From contig NC_030819.1 in NCBI RefSeq assembly GCF_001704415.2, positions 36,016,575 through 36,080,574 on the forward strand: a stretch of 64,000 nucleotides of DNA, given 5' to 3'. The DNA comes from Capra hircus. Taxonomy: Eukaryota; Chordata; Mammalia; Artiodactyla; Bovidae. A program made the translations under genes and the position numbers. The notes beneath the pieces are model-generated. The model did no database searches, was not told the origin of the DNA, and saw only the letters and a list, made by a program, of their open reading frames with translations. Shown here piece after piece: positions 23,556 to 35,330 of the stretch (position 1 is the stretch's first letter; each line of letters begins with the position of its first letter).

Positions 23556-24043
23556 TTTGTTGTTCAGTTGCTAAGTTGTGTCCAATTCTTTCGGAGAAGG
23601 CAATGGCACCCCACTCCAGTACTCTTGCCTGGAAAATTCCATGGACAGCCTGGTAGGCTGCAGTCCATAGGGTCGTGAAGAGTCGGACACAATTGAGTGA
23701 CTTCCCTTTCACTTTTCACTTTCATGCATTGGAGAAGGAAATGGCAACGCACTCCAGTGTTCTTGCCTGGAGAATCCCAGGGATGGGGGAATCTGGTGGG
23801 CTTCCGTCTATGGGGTCGCACAGAGTCGGACACGACTGACGCAGCTTAGCAGTAGCAGTCCAATTCTTTGTGACCTTGTGGACCATAGCCCTCCAGGCTC
23901 CTCTGTCCATGAAATGTACCAGGCAAGAATACAGGAGTGGTTTGCCATTTCCTTCTCCAGGGTTTCTTCCTGCCCCAGAGATCAAACCCACATCTCTTGC
24001 ATTGGCAGGCGGGTTCTTTACCACTGAGCCACCAGGGAAACCC
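23556..24043 (-). repeat. Bov-tA SINE split by a nested Bov-A2
   Basis: The outer element is a minus Bov-tA in two parts, 23556-23591 and 23858-24043, the second ending CACTGAGCCACCAGGGAAAC. The middle belongs to a younger Bov-A2. Confidence 0.9.
23592..23857 (+). repeat. Bov-A2 SINE (dimeric), nested
   Basis: Two similar units in tandem, each starting GGAGAAGG and ending CGGACACAA/CGACTGA. It is flanked by the 12-bp duplication GTCCAATTCTTT at 23580-23591 and 23858-23869. Confidence 0.92.
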
Positions 24044-25825
24044 CTTTTGTTGAGGGCTTACCATTAATTACCAGTTGCTATACTAGGAGCTAGAAATACA
24101 TCCTTGAGTCGGGCATGTAACACATAACTGCCAAACAGTTATACAAATAGTGTTATACAAATGAAGATACAGGGTACGGTTAAGAATGTTTCTTAGGATA
24201 TAGCTATTATATATAGAATTAATTATAGTTCTCAAAAGGAAAATATTGAATTAAGGCTTTCCAAAGGGGAAGTAAAGGTGGACATATTCAGTCAGTATTA
24301 CAGAGTGGTGAACTGTGGACTCATGTTAAAGTTATAACATTATCCAGGATACATAACAAAATGGGCTTGCTCTACTGGGATGTGCATCAAGATCAGCTAC
24401 TTCCTGAAGTATCATGGTTCAGTATGTCACTTGTTGTCCGTGAAGTAGCTCAAAAGTATGTCTTTTTCCTAACCTTAATTTACCTAATCTAGAAAGACAG
24501 ATCAAGATTAGAAACAACTGAGTGACCTGATAACTGTTAGTATGGATATGCAAAGTAAATACATATGCGACAGACAAGGGCTGACTGGCTCTTCTGAATT
24601 CTGATTGTCTCAGCCTTAGGGAGTTCCTCTGAGTATGTGAGTGAGGTGGTGGCTTTTCTAGCTGAGTTTCATTTCTGCACTGACTACTAACACTGCTTGG
24701 TTCCATCAGAAATTTCGCACCTTCACTTGTTGGAATCACCACATGCAAATATTGTTCATCATTCTCTCAGGAAGCTCAGAGACTTTAAAATGTAAAAAAG
24801 CAAAATATTCCCACCACCATGAGTGGCAACAGTTATTGCATGGTGTTTCAGCTGCTAACATAATTGGTCTCAAAAGTTAAGTTTGAGTCATAATGACCTT
24901 CTTAAAAAAAAAAAATGACCTTTTCCTGCAGATAGCCCCAGCAGAATTTAGAGTACTCTTTTCTAGAAAATAAAATTCTTAGAGCAGACCAGCATTACTG
25001 TATGTTCATATTACAAACCATTAAGGTAGAAAGATGTGACATCCCCCAACTGCCTACCTCACCCCTGCCCGGCTAAGAAAGTTACGGCAAGTGATTCTGG
25101 GATCAAATAATTTAAGCAAGTTAGGGAATTTCTGTATACTATTTGCCTTTGGTGAGTCACAGTGAATGCCTGCATACTGTGGTCTCTAAGAAGTCCTGCT
25201 CTAAAGAAATCTGTTTAGTATTTTAAAATGCAACCTATCCAGTTGATTTGGCCACACTTTTTTCTTTATTATATCACTTAACAGTAATCCCAAGGTTGAC
25301 TGTCCTGTCTTTGTTCAGGTTATTTTCTATCATGATCCAACTATTGGTGGTTAACACTTTCGAGATGGATTGTAACAGTTAGAGGCAACTAGAAGCTATC
25401 TTATCAGTCCGTTCTATAATAGCTATAAGAAAAGCTCTTTATGATCTTTTAACAAAGTATTTACAATGTTTAGAATATACTACTAATTAAAATTCTTTCA
25501 GCAAATGATGAGGTCATTAGTTAAGCAGCCTTTGCTCCTATGTATAAGCGCTTCTATTGCTCAGGATAGAACTTGGAGTGGTTGGCTCCTATGGAAAGAG
25601 TAGAAACAGGTGAGCTTCTGATAGGTGGGCTGTGCCTGGACTGCACCTGTCCCGGGATGTCGTGGCCTGGGTGGTCCGTGTGCCTCGCGATGCATCGCTC
25701 CATGTTGCCTGTGGCTTGTGCTTGCCCCTGGTAGAACTTGTGAATGCCTTGTGCTACCGTTTTGTTATGAAAGATCACGTTACGCAGTTTCCTTTACAAG
25801 TTATCTATTTCTGTGTTTTCCACAG

Positions 25826-25983
25826 TGATGGAGAGGGGAGAAAAAGGACCTCGTCCACCTGCAGCAATGAGTCCCTAAACGCTGGAGGAACCCCTGTCAC
25901 TCCTCGCCGAGTTTCCTGGCGGCAGCGCATCTTCCTCAGGGTTGCCTCGCCCATGAGCAAATCTCCCTCCGCGATGCAGCAGG
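25826..25983 (+). CDS. TBC1D4: TBC1D4 exon 13 (S751; DUF3350-like segment)
   Basis: This exon is 158 nt, phase 2 in and phase 1 out. The acceptor is GTTTTCCACAG and the donor is the unusual GTTCGT. It begins SDGEGRKRTSSTCSNESL, with human S751/T752 in RKRTSST. It continues VTPRRVSWRQRIFLRVASP, a conserved stretch that I place in the DUF3350 family found in TBC1D1 and TBC1D4. It ends SAMQQ. Human as I remember it has three glutamines here, so one CAG is missing, which makes this protein one residue shorter up to this point. An alternative GT 12 nt downstream would add four residues in frame but is a poorer donor. Confidence 0.92.
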
Positions 25984-27049
25984 GTTCGTTCGCCAGTCAC
26001 TGACCTCTCACTACTGTCCTAGACTCGGCAGTGGAAGGCGATGCTTTTTGTACAAAGAGAATTAAATGATTACAGTAGAGAAGCAACGTCTTTTTGTTAC
26101 CTCCGAGCTAGTGGATATCGAGATAGTCATGTATCATTAGAACCTGTTAGACGTACAGTGAATGCTGTTGAATGAAGGAAGGAAGGAATTTCCAAAACCT
26201 GTTTGGGGACCTACTTCATCATGCAGAGGGAACTAAGAGTAGTGATAGAAAAGAAGTCAGAGATCTTTTTATTTTTGGAAAAGCAGCATTTTTTACGAGT
26301 CACACAAAACAAAGTCACATAGAAACACTGAACGATATAGAAGTGATTGTAGGTACGCTCGGTAGACGTCACCCAGCAGCTCTCTTTCCGTATTAGACTT
26401 GTAAGAAATGAAAGCAAAATATACAAGGGGGCAAAGTAAGTGTAACAAAGAACAGAAAGATTTAACGATGATGAGAACACTAAAATAATACTAAAGAGAA
26501 TTTGAGAGAGAAATGAATAAATAACTTTTTTTTTTGAATAAATAACTTTCACGGGAGATTTTAACATACTCCTCTCTGAAAATTAAGTCTAGAGAAATTA
26601 AACATAGATAATATTTGAGAAACACAATTGAACAAGCTTGATCTGATATTTGTATAGAACCTTGTCACCTGTAGAGAAAATTTATTTATTTTCAGCACAC
26701 ATGGAATAGTTGTAAAAATTATTTATGTACTTGGCTGTAAAGATTTTTAAATGAATTCCAGATAATCTTGATTATTCATACTATATTCTCTGATCACACC
26801 GCAGAAGGAAAAAAGGAAAGGAGGAAAGGAAGAGGAAGAATTAGAGGATAACTAAAAAATTTCATGTGTTTAGAAACTGAAAACTGTTTTCCTAGAAACT
26901 AGAAAATATGATTGGATCCCTATGTGTCAAAATTGAGTGGTATTTAGGGGGCAGTTCTAAAACCAAGAAAGCAAAATTCATATGTACTAGGTTTTAATTT
27001 CATACAGTAAGGTTTTTTAAAAAAATTATTAAGGAAGTAAATAATAAGA

Positions 27050-27165
27050 GTAGTGAAGTGAAGTTGCTCAGTCGTATACAACTCTTTGCGACCCCATGGG
27101 CTATAGCCTACCGGGCTCCTCTGTCCATGGGATTTTCCAGGCAAGAGTACTGGAGTGGGCTGCGA
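27050..27165 (-). repeat. Bov-tA SINE fragment
   Basis: GTTGCTCAGTCGTATACAAC and TTTTCCAGGCAAGAGTACTG, minus orientation. Confidence 0.87.
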
Positions 27166-27239
27166 TTTAGGGAAGAGGTCAATTAATAGAGAAAACAACC
27201 GAAGAAAACGACGTTTCTAGAGGCAAAATTAACTCTGCT

Positions 27240-27560
27240 GGGGTGGTCAGAGAATGTTTTTCAGAAAAAGTTAAGTATTTTATTTAAACTCATTGCTGGG
27301 AGAAACATCTTTTGAAAAGAGGGCCCAGAAAAGCGCTAGAGTCATTGCAGAGGACTTTGTGGGTCAGGGAGTCATGAGAAAATCAGCATCGTGAGAGCAG
27401 AGAATGGAGGATGGAGACGAGGTTGGAAAGATTGAGGCCAAACTCTAAAGCGATCAATGTGCTATTCCCAGGAGTTTGGACTTTGGCATATATGCAACCA
27501 CTGAAATGTTTTAAGACACAGAATCATTTTTGTTAATAGGAAAATAAATTGGCAACCGTG
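27240..27560 (-). repeat. L2-like old LINE fragment
   Basis: The order of short matches (GAGTTTGGACTTTGG, AAAGATTGAGGCCAA) fits L2 3' sequence in minus orientation. It is degraded. Confidence 0.4.
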
Positions 27561-27621
27561 CAAAAGATGGCCTGGAATGGAGGGTGAGAATGAACTCTGG
27601 AAATTGGGTAATAGTGTTGCA

Positions 27622-27830
27622 GGGGCTTCCTGGGTGGCTCAGTGATAGAGAATCCACCTGCCAACTCAGGAGACATGGATTCAGTCCTTGGGTCAGGAAG
27701 ATCCCCTGGAGAAGGGAACAGCAACCAACTCTGGTATTCTTGCCTGGAAAATCTCATGGATAGAGGAGCCTGGAGGGCTATAGTCCGTGAGGTTGCAAAG
27801 AGTGGGACATGACTGAGTCCCTTGTTTCAG
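27622..27830 (+). repeat. Bov-tA SINE
   Basis: Sense copy: GGCTTCCTGGGTGGCTCAGT, GGAAGATCCCCTGGAGAAGG and GAGTGGGACATGACTGAGTC. Confidence 0.92.
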
Positions 27831-28118
27831 GAGTGAGCAGAGAGTTCTGAGCCAGGCTGTGCCCAGAGTCACTCAGTTGTTTTTTGTTTTGTTTTGTTTT
27901 GCACACTCAGAGAATATACATAGATGTTGTCAATTGCAGAAGTGTTGAACCCTGGGAAAGGCCAGGTCATTTTGGAGCACCTATCTTATAGGTCATTTTG
28001 TGCGGAAAGAAGAAGTAGTGACATCATGCATGCTTTCATTTCAGCAGAGGGAAATCTGAAAGGGGAATTCAGTCTAGTGAATTGACTCAAATCATTAGTT
28101 CCAGAAACGGAGAGTTTG

Positions 28119-28147
28119 GAGGGGGGGGGTGGGGCGGGGGGGCGGGC
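28119..28147 (+). promoter_or_regulatory. G-rich tract, possible G-quadruplex before exon 14
   Basis: About 29 bases, almost all G, in runs broken only by single A, T or C, on the sense strand and 118 nt upstream of the exon 14 acceptor. Four or more G-runs of at least three make a quadruplex possible in DNA and pre-mRNA. Function is inferred. Confidence 0.4.
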
Positions 28148-28264
28148 AGCTTTGTGTACGGCTTTAAAGGCGGAACACAGAAGGAGAGAGTGTCGAGTCC
28201 AGAGAGGACTTGTGTGGTCTGGGTTACGACTTTGGAATGCCTCTCACTGTTTTCTTCTCTGCAG

Positions 28265-28474
28265 ATGGCCTGGACCGGAGTGAGCTGCTGCCACTGTCCC
28301 CTCTTGCTCCAACCATGGAGGAGGAACCGCTGATGATATTCATGTCTGATGAAGATGACCCAGAAAAGGGTGAAGAGAGAAATAAGTCGGAGGAACTGAG
28401 GTGTTTGTGGAGAAAAGCTATACACCAGCAGATCCTGTTGCTTCGAATGGAAAAAGAAAACCAGAAACTTGAAG
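28265..28474 (+). CDS. TBC1D4: TBC1D4 exon 14 (basic amphipathic, probable calmodulin-binding helix)
   Basis: This exon is 210 nt, phase 1 in and out, with acceptor TTCTCTGCAG and donor GTTAGC. It begins (D)GLDRSELLPLSPLAP, then an acidic patch EEEPLMIFMSDEDDPEK, then LWRKAIHQQILLLRMEKENQ. The last run is a basic, hydrophobic helix just before the Rab-GAP domain. Calmodulin binding of human AS160 was mapped to this neighbourhood, so I infer that role. The acidic part differs from human in several residues (MIFMSD for VVFLSG as I remember it), while the helix is nearly identical. Confidence 0.94.
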
Positions 28475-29814
28475 GTTAGCTATTCAAACGGGGCCAAAGG
28501 GCATGATATGATACTGTAATTTAAAGGTGTAGTTTGTTAATACTCTCCCCCACACTCATTCTCAATCTGTATACACACTTTTACTAGAATAGCTACTGAT
28601 GAAGATTGTTTCTTTCTAGTTCGTGAGGTGGTCATGACAGGGGAAAGGTTAGCCTAAGAAATCTGTATTTCTGTTTGATAGATTTAAAACATCAGATGCC
28701 TTTTGAGTATATTTGGGTGATAGAGTAATAGAAGGTAATAGAATGTATATAATATGAAGTCAGTGGCTTTAATATGACTAAAGTTTAACATCTTTGTGTA
28801 TAATTTAAAAAAAGACTTAAACATGAAAAAGTAAATTCTCTTCAAGCTTCAGGTCAACTGTATTCATAATATGAGAAATATTCCTATTTCAAATAAATTA
28901 TATTGTATCCAATTCAACTAATTATCTCTTGACAAATCAAAAGTGCTATGTTTTGTTACTGTTTTATGAATTTTCTATTTAAAAATCATATTGAAGTCAT
29001 TAAAATTTTAATTGGACAGTTTATAGCAGCTATTGTACTATTCATAGTGCTTGACTATTAAATTTATGAATACCAAATGCATTAGAATGTGTTTTCCAGA
29101 CTCTGAAATAATGATGACATTTACCCTAGTGCTGATAGAATCACACACAGGGAGATGTGTAGACAGTACCAAAATCTGAAAAATGTCTTAAAGCCCTTAT
29201 CTTGGGCAAATCACTTAATTTAAAGGGCCTTTTTTTCACATTTATAAAATGAATGGTTTAGCTTATGTAGGCCTTTGACTTTTAAGATTAATGGAAAATT
29301 ATAATCTAGGTTTTTTGCTGACTTGCTTTTCTTATGTTGTCTTTCAATGAAGCTTCTTTTAGTATAGGCAGGTATTCCCATTTCTGTGTTCAGCATCTAA
29401 AGATTCCTCTTACTATATCTATTGTTCCACTAAATCTTTTACTTTTTAGTTTGCTAGGGCACAATTTATTTTTGCTTAACACTATATTCTTAGCAGAACG
29501 AAAAGTTTATAAGACTTTTATATATCTTTAGGAAACAAATCTTTTCTTTCAAATTAAAAAAGCAATTAATTGTTATTAACATAGCTTTTAAAAGTTTGAT
29601 GTGATAAGTAGTATGCCCACTCAAGCTTCCATAGATTTTGAAAGGAATTTAATTTATGTTTTTTGTAGTTGATTATATCTTGAACTAACTCATAAACAGA
29701 AGAAGAGGTTGAAGAAAGATGGTTATTATTTTCTTAAAACATTTAAACCATGAAATTGTATTTCATTAACAGGAGTATGTGCAGTAGAGTATTATATTAA
29801 ATATTAATGGATAA

Positions 29815-30020
29815 TTTTAGAATCATAGACTGTTTGAACTGGAAATGACCTTGGAGATTATTTAGCTCCTTTTTTCATTCTGCAGCTGATTTAGTGACTG
29901 GCTTGGGGATGCTAAGAAAATTAACCTGAGGTCAAACAGTGTTATACTGGCAAACAAGTATGAAAATTCCAGTTTATTTACCACAGTTTTTAGGCTTTTT
30001 CCCAGTACACCATATTGTAT
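29815..30020 (+). repeat. Old mammalian repeat (MIR/L3-like)
   Basis: AATCATAGACTGTTTGAACT, GGAAATGACCTTGGAGATTA and later CAGTACACCATATTG follow the order of a widespread old mammalian repeat. The family is uncertain. Confidence 0.4.
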
Positions 30021-30511
30021 TTCTCAAATATATAGTTAATATAAAGAAATGGAATGTTTTACTATAAATGACTGCCTATTCTGTGTGTTATATATGGCTG
30101 TATAAATTGACAGAATAAGAGAAGAGGTGACATTTAGAATATATGATCAGAAACCTTTGTCAGTTCTGTTTTTATTTCTGTACTTAAGGAACAAAGACCA
30201 AAAAAAAAATAGCTTAACACATTACAAATGTTAGCCAATGGATAAGCATTCTTTCATAGTTCTTTGTTCTTTCCTGGGTAACCAGGGCAGATATTAACTG
30301 TTCTTACTTAGCACTTTATTCTCAGGGTGTAGATGATGGTTAGTATTATTGTAAGTGAATAATGATCCAGAGAAGGTTGGAGAAAAAAAATCTGAAGAAA
30401 TAATATGGTTCATCCATTATGAAAAATATAATTTGTAAAGTTATATGTTAGATTATGTTAATTATTAGCTTTCTCTATGATAATCCTAGAGAAATATAAA
30501 ACAAATTGTTG

Positions 30512-30870
30512 CAGTTCAGTTGCCAAGTCATGTCCGACTCTTTGCAGCACCCCAGGCTTCCCTGTCCTTCACTGTCTCCCAGAATTTGCCCAAGTTCATG
30601 TTCATTGAATCAGTGGTGCCATCCAACCATCTCATCCTCTGTTGCCCTCTTCTCCTGCCTTCAGTCTTTCCCAGCATCAAGGTCTTTTCCAGTGAGTCAG
30701 CTGTTCGCATCAGGTGGCCAAAGCATTGGAGCTTCAGCCTCAGCATCAGTCCTTCCAGTGAATATTCAGGGTTGATTTCCTTTAGGATTGACTGATTTGA
30801 TCTCCTTGCTGTCCAAGGGACTCTCAAAAGTCTTCTTCAGCATCAGAGTTCGAAAGCATCAGTTCTTCGG
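30512..30870 (-). mobile_element. BovB 3' end, antisense
   Basis: Runs from CAGTTCAGTTGCCAAGTCAT to AGCATCAGTTCTTCGG, with TCAGGTGGCCAAAGCATTGG in the middle. Confidence 0.9.
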
Positions 30871-31972
30871 CAGATATTGAAAAGCAAAACTAAACTATGC
30901 TAGAAAGCCATCTAGTGGTATCTAGGAGGAATTTTTGTTAGTTTGATTTATCTTTTGATTATGTGTTGACTTTTAAGTAGAAATTTTTACTGCCCTGCCA
31001 GAATAGTAGTCTATTATAAGATGGTTTAATTCTTTTGAAATGGCTTCAACATTAAGTAAAGAGTAATACTCATTCTGCTATTTTTGTGCTGTCGAGGACT
31101 TTGGATGCCTGACACAGATTTGTGTTGCAGGAGGTAAGCTGACTGAGCCCTGAAGCTTCAGTGATTACAGATTACACTTAGCGCTTCCATTCCATGTGGT
31201 CCTAATGAGAGAGAAGAAATATGCTTCCATGTTTTTTTTACCCTTCTCCCCTTTTGGAATAAATTCTTCAAGATAAAGCTGAGGTGTAGATACTGGTTGC
31301 TTTTATAAACATTTCTTTTAATGAACTCTGGGCTTAGATTTTAGACAATCAAGTCAGAGAAAATTTTGTATTATTTTGAAAAATGAAAATGTTAACTTCA
31401 GTGAAATGGACTTTCCTCTTAAAGATTATTAAAAATGGACGCAGGAATGTGTAACCTAGTGTCTGTGTGGCTAAAGACAGTGTGGGTAACTCTGGAAATA
31501 ATTATAAAAATGTATCAGGCTATCATGATCAAATATTTATCAAATCAAGGTTAGCCTGAGGCATTATTCTCTATAGATATAGGATATAAAATATTAACAT
31601 TTTAACGGTATTAACAATGAAACAGCCAACTGTCACTTTTGTAATTATCTATCGCATTTGTCAAATATTTGAAATTTCTAGCTTGGAAAACATGGTTTGT
31701 TTTTTATGTCTAGGACACTTGTCATCTGTAAGATATAGAGTAAAACCTCCTTAGAAGTTATTCCTGTTTTTCTTTTTTTTTGATACATGAAATGACTCAA
31801 AATTTGAGAACTTTTCATGTATCTTCCATTTTTTACAAAAATTTTTATTTTGAGAAAATGTTAGTGGTTGATTCCTAAAAGTCATATGCTGAGGTTTTAC
31901 AAAGGCAATAAAACATTACAAATTCTGTGTTTTAAAACGTATTAGTCTTAATGCAAACTCTTTCTTTCTTAG

Positions 31973-32131
31973 CAAGCAGAGATGAACTGCAGTCCAGAAA
32001 AGTTAAATTGGATTATGAAGAAGTTGGTGCATGTCAGAAGGAGGTCTTAACAATCTGGGATAAGAAGTTGTTAAACTGCAGAGCTAAAATCAGATGTGAT
32101 ATGGAAGATATTCATACTTCTCTTAAAGAAG
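31973..32131 (+). CDS. TBC1D4: TBC1D4 exon 15 (linker leading into the Rab-GAP domain)
   Basis: This exon is 159 nt, phase 1 in and out, with acceptor CTTTCTTAG and donor GTATTC. The peptide begins (A)SRDELQSRKVKLDYEEVG and ends DMEDIHTSLKE(G). It is the helical segment immediately N-terminal to the TBC domain, with heptad-like charged residues continuing from the LRMEKENQKLE run of the previous exon. It is highly conserved with human. Translation can run on 20 codons past the donor before a stop, but the next exon joins cleanly, so that extension is intron. Confidence 0.95.
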
Positions 32132-33069
32132 GTATTCTGGATCATCTTAATCATCTTTTTTTTTTTTTTGAAAAGTTTCAGAGATTGTTTTGACTCATCC
32201 AGTGTAAGCATAATTTTCTCTTTGTCTTTACCTATAAAAAAAAGGAAAGTAGTTTGTTTCCTCCTGTAGTTAGTGACTGTGTTGGTAGGAACATGGTGCT
32301 AACGGCAGTCCTATCCCTGAGGAGATAGCAGGCACATTTTTTTTTTACAGTTTCCTGCCTCTTCAGTCAGCTGTTTTCAACTGAAGAGTTATCATTTCCT
32401 AAGGAAAGAGCATGTGCATTAGTACAAATCTTTGATCATATCCATAAAAATATCTCGAACTTATAAACTTGACTCATTCCCATTATTTGCTCAGAAGTAT
32501 TTATTTATATATATATGTTCACCTACATGTATGTGTTTATACAAATCTATATTATTAGTTAGCAATCAGTTGTCCTACCATCTATTTTTTCTTTTGTTTA
32601 TTTTTAAAACATTGCTTTTATTCAGCCTTATATTGCACTGCTGCTTTGTCGTATAAAATGACTGACATTTAAACATCTTAAATTTAAAATTAAAACTAAT
32701 GTGTGAATTGCTTACTTGCAGTTTCTGTGACTCAGATTCAATATATTAAAATGAGAATCTCTATGACCTGCTGGGCATAAAATAAAGATCCCAATGTAAC
32801 TTGATCTTGAATCTTAAAAGCCTGTGATAATGTGAAGCTGTTGCATAATTAAGTTAAAATTAAGATTAATTTTGTAAGATACTGTGCTTACAAACCTGGT
32901 ACTTGTTCTTTTCCCTTGAAGATATGGAAATCCCAGAGATTTCCACTGAATGCATTGTTTGGGAGACAAAATAGTGGCTAATCAAATGTGTGTGAGATGT
33001 AGATCACACTGTTCTTCGGTATGACTTACAGAGATGTTTTAGAGGTGCTCATCTTCCCATTTCTTATAA

Positions 33070-34040
33070 AACAGAGTTGAAACTTCTTAGCACTGTGCCC
33101 AAAGCTCTCCTTGATCTCTCCTTCTTTCATTTCTCATCTCATTTTCTACCTTTCCCCACCTTGTAGCCTGTGCTCCGAAGATGCTAACTAATTTGCATCC
33201 CGGTATGGCACAGGCCATTTCTTTCTTTCTTCCTTTTTTTTTTTAAAAATAAAGATATTCTATATTTTTTAAAAGCTTTGTTTTTGCTTTTAGTATTAAC
33301 CCTTAGTCTTTTTAAAAAATAATTTTTATTTATTTATTTTTGGTTGCACTGGGTCTTCATTGCTGTGCACAGGCTTTCTCTAGTTGTGGTGAGCAGGGAC
33401 TATTCTGTAATTGTAGTGCATGGGTTTCTCATTGTTACGGTTTCCCATTGCAGAGCATGGGTTCTAGGGTACTGGGCATCAGGAGTTGTGGCATATGGAC
33501 TTAGTGACCTCTCAGCACGTGGGGTCTTCCCGGACCAGGGATCCAACCCACGTCTCCTGCATTGGCAGGTGGATTCTTAACACTGGACCACCAGGGAAAT
33601 CTCACCAGCTCTTTCTTGATTAGATGCTCCAGCTTCCGTTCCCTCCCTCTTCTGTCCTCTCTACCTTCTCCCCATTTGCCAGCTCCCCTTCTTTCCATCA
33701 CATCTTCTCACTCCTCCTTTATGCCCCCTTTCTCTGCTCCTCTCAGGGCCTCCGTACATTCTTCTTGCCAAAGTGATTGCTGCCTACACTCCCAGCCTGG
33801 AGAATCCTGTTCCCCCTCAGCTCTCAGTTTAAATACCATTTCCTCAGAGTGTCCCCCCACCCGACCCCCAAATAAAATAGTTTTGCTGTGTTATTCTTTC
33901 TCATGATTTTTTCCCTTTAATTGTCCTTCCCATAGTTTATAATTTTGTATCTATGTGTTTATCTGTTAAATGTTTTCTCACCATCCCCCCCCATACTCCT
34001 AACACCTAAGACAGCATCTTACATGTTATTTACTAAATGA
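33070..34040 (+). repeat. L2 LINE 3' end, split by a CHR-2 SINE
   Basis: Left part 33070-33215 (CTTCTTAGCACTGTGCCCAA, TGTAGCCTGTGCTCC) and right part 33606-34040 (CTCAGGGCCTCCGTACATTC, then the L2-like end with CACCTAAGACAGCATCTTAC). The CHR-2 lies between them. Confidence 0.65.
33310..33605 (-). repeat. CHR-2 SINE, antisense
   Basis: TTGGTTGCACTGGGTCTTCA, GTGGGGTCTTCCCGGACCAG and a tRNA-like end ACTGGACCACCAGGGAAATC. Nearly full length. Confidence 0.88.
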
Positions 34041-34043
34041 ATA

Positions 34044-34256
34044 AAGGTGATGGTGAAGTCGCTCAGTCGTGTCCAACTCTTGGCGATCCCGTGGACTGTA
34101 ACCTACTAGGCTTCTCCGTCCATGGGATTCTCCAGGCAAGAATACTGGAGTGGATTGCCATTTCCTTCTCCAGGGGATCTTCCTGACCCAGGGGTCGAAC
34201 CCGGGTCTGCTGTATTGGAGGCAGACGCTTTAACCTCTGAGCCACCAGGGAAGCCC
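34044..34256 (-). repeat. Bov-tA SINE
   Basis: Minus copy: GTCGCTCAGTCGTGTCCAAC to CTGAGCCACCAGGGAAGCCC. A short GAAT repeat follows at 34262-34280. Confidence 0.93.
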
Positions 34257-34406
34257 TAAAAATGAATGAATGAATGAGACTAATGAATGAGACTAATTTT
34301 CCTGAGAATGGATTTATTCAGCTCTCAATGATGAGGTTTCTTCAATGCCCTGCTCTGTTCTCTGCTATATGTTAGATGCTCAATAAGTATTTAAGGTGAA
34401 TTACCT

Positions 34407-34686
34407 GACTTCTCTGGTGGTCCAGTGGTTAAGAATCTGCCTGCCAGTGCAGGAGCACAGATCTGTCCCTAGTCTGGGAAGATTTTACATTCTGTGGGGC
34501 GACTATGCCCATGCACCACAACTGCTGAGCCCACGCTTTAGAGCTAATGCTCTGCAGCAAGAGTAGTAGCCACAGTGAGAAGTGCACACACTGCAACAGA
34601 GAGAACACAACTGTTTTCTCGCTGCAGCTGGCGAATGCCTGCATGCAGCAATGAAGACCCAACACAGCCAAAAATGAATAAATGAA
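34407..34686 (+). repeat. CHR-2 SINE, sense
   Basis: ACTTCTCTGGTGGTCCAGTG head and ACCCAACACAGCCAAAAATG tail. The duplication GTGAATTACCT flanks it at 34396-34406 and 34687-34697. Confidence 0.9.
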
Positions 34687-34799
34687 GTGAATTACCTTTT
34701 TGAAATTGTTATTGGATGGTTAGCATAACAGCCCTCTCCTTAACAGTGATCTGTTTAATGGGCTAATGAAAGTTACCCTCTAAAAATGACTTTTTATGT

Positions 34800-35330
34800 A
34801 AGATCATTCATTCATTCAACACATACATAAGTAGCAAGGTATATTCTTGGATTTCATCATTCAGAGATGAAAATATGCTGATTATTCTCAGGGAGTTCAC
34901 CGTTTAAGTGAGGAAACTAGACAGATATACAGTATAGCACTAACTGTAATCCAATATGCTAATATTACAGTCTGAGTCACATAGTATGTGAGAAGGGAGT
35001 CTTATTCCTAGAGATGTTAGGGAGAGTTTCTGCAGAAGAATGGCATACAGGCTCGTTCCTGAAAGACAAATGGAGATATACTAGGCGATCAACTGGAGGA
35101 GCTTGGAATTCCATAAAGGTAACAGTAGAAACAAAAAACTGGAGGTCTGACAATAACCATAAGCTTCTTGAGTATGTGAATACTTAGTGTATACTTAATA
35201 TGGCAGGGAATGGGAGGTAATGGAACTAAAAATAGTAGTTTCAAGGGATACCCTGTGGAGGACCTTATAATTCATGTTCAGGAGCCTGGAGTGTAGTTTT
35301 TGGACAAGAATACTTTCAGCTTCTGCAGAC
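34800..35330 (-). repeat. L2-like old LINE fragment
   Basis: TCAGGGAGTTCACCGTTTAA and CCTGTGGAGGACCTTATAAT resemble L2 in minus orientation. Confidence 0.4.

Larger units (their letters stand above)
19787..25825 (+). other. TBC1D4: TBC1D4 intron 12
   Basis: A 6-kb intron. 19787-21300 is single-copy. Then come a Bov-tA fragment (21306-21425), a clear MIR (21766-21990), a short L1 3' piece (22334-22412), a decayed BovB end (23440-23526) and a Bov-A2 nested in a Bov-tA (23556-24043). 24050-25825 shows no recognisable repeat or gene. Confidence 0.85.
25984..28264 (+). other. TBC1D4: TBC1D4 intron 13
   Basis: A 2.3-kb intron. It holds a Bov-tA fragment (27050-27165), L2-like sequence (27240-27560), a Bov-tA (27622-27830), a TTTTG run near 27880 and a G-rich tract (28119-28147) 118 bp before the next exon. 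25984-27049 shows nothing recognisable. Confidence 0.85.
28475..31972 (+). other. TBC1D4: TBC1D4 intron 14
   Basis: A 3.5-kb intron. 28475-29810 is AT-rich single-copy sequence. An old mammalian repeat is likely at 29815-30020, and an antisense BovB 3' end lies at 30512-30870. 30871-31972 shows nothing recognisable. Confidence 0.85.

Noticed and set aside
26172..26396. Frame after exon 13
   Set aside because: Lies wholly in intron 13 and does not join in phase with either neighbouring exon.
32132..32193. Open frame running past exon 15 into the intron
   Set aside because: The GTATTC donor and clean join to exon 16 show that the extra codons are intronic.
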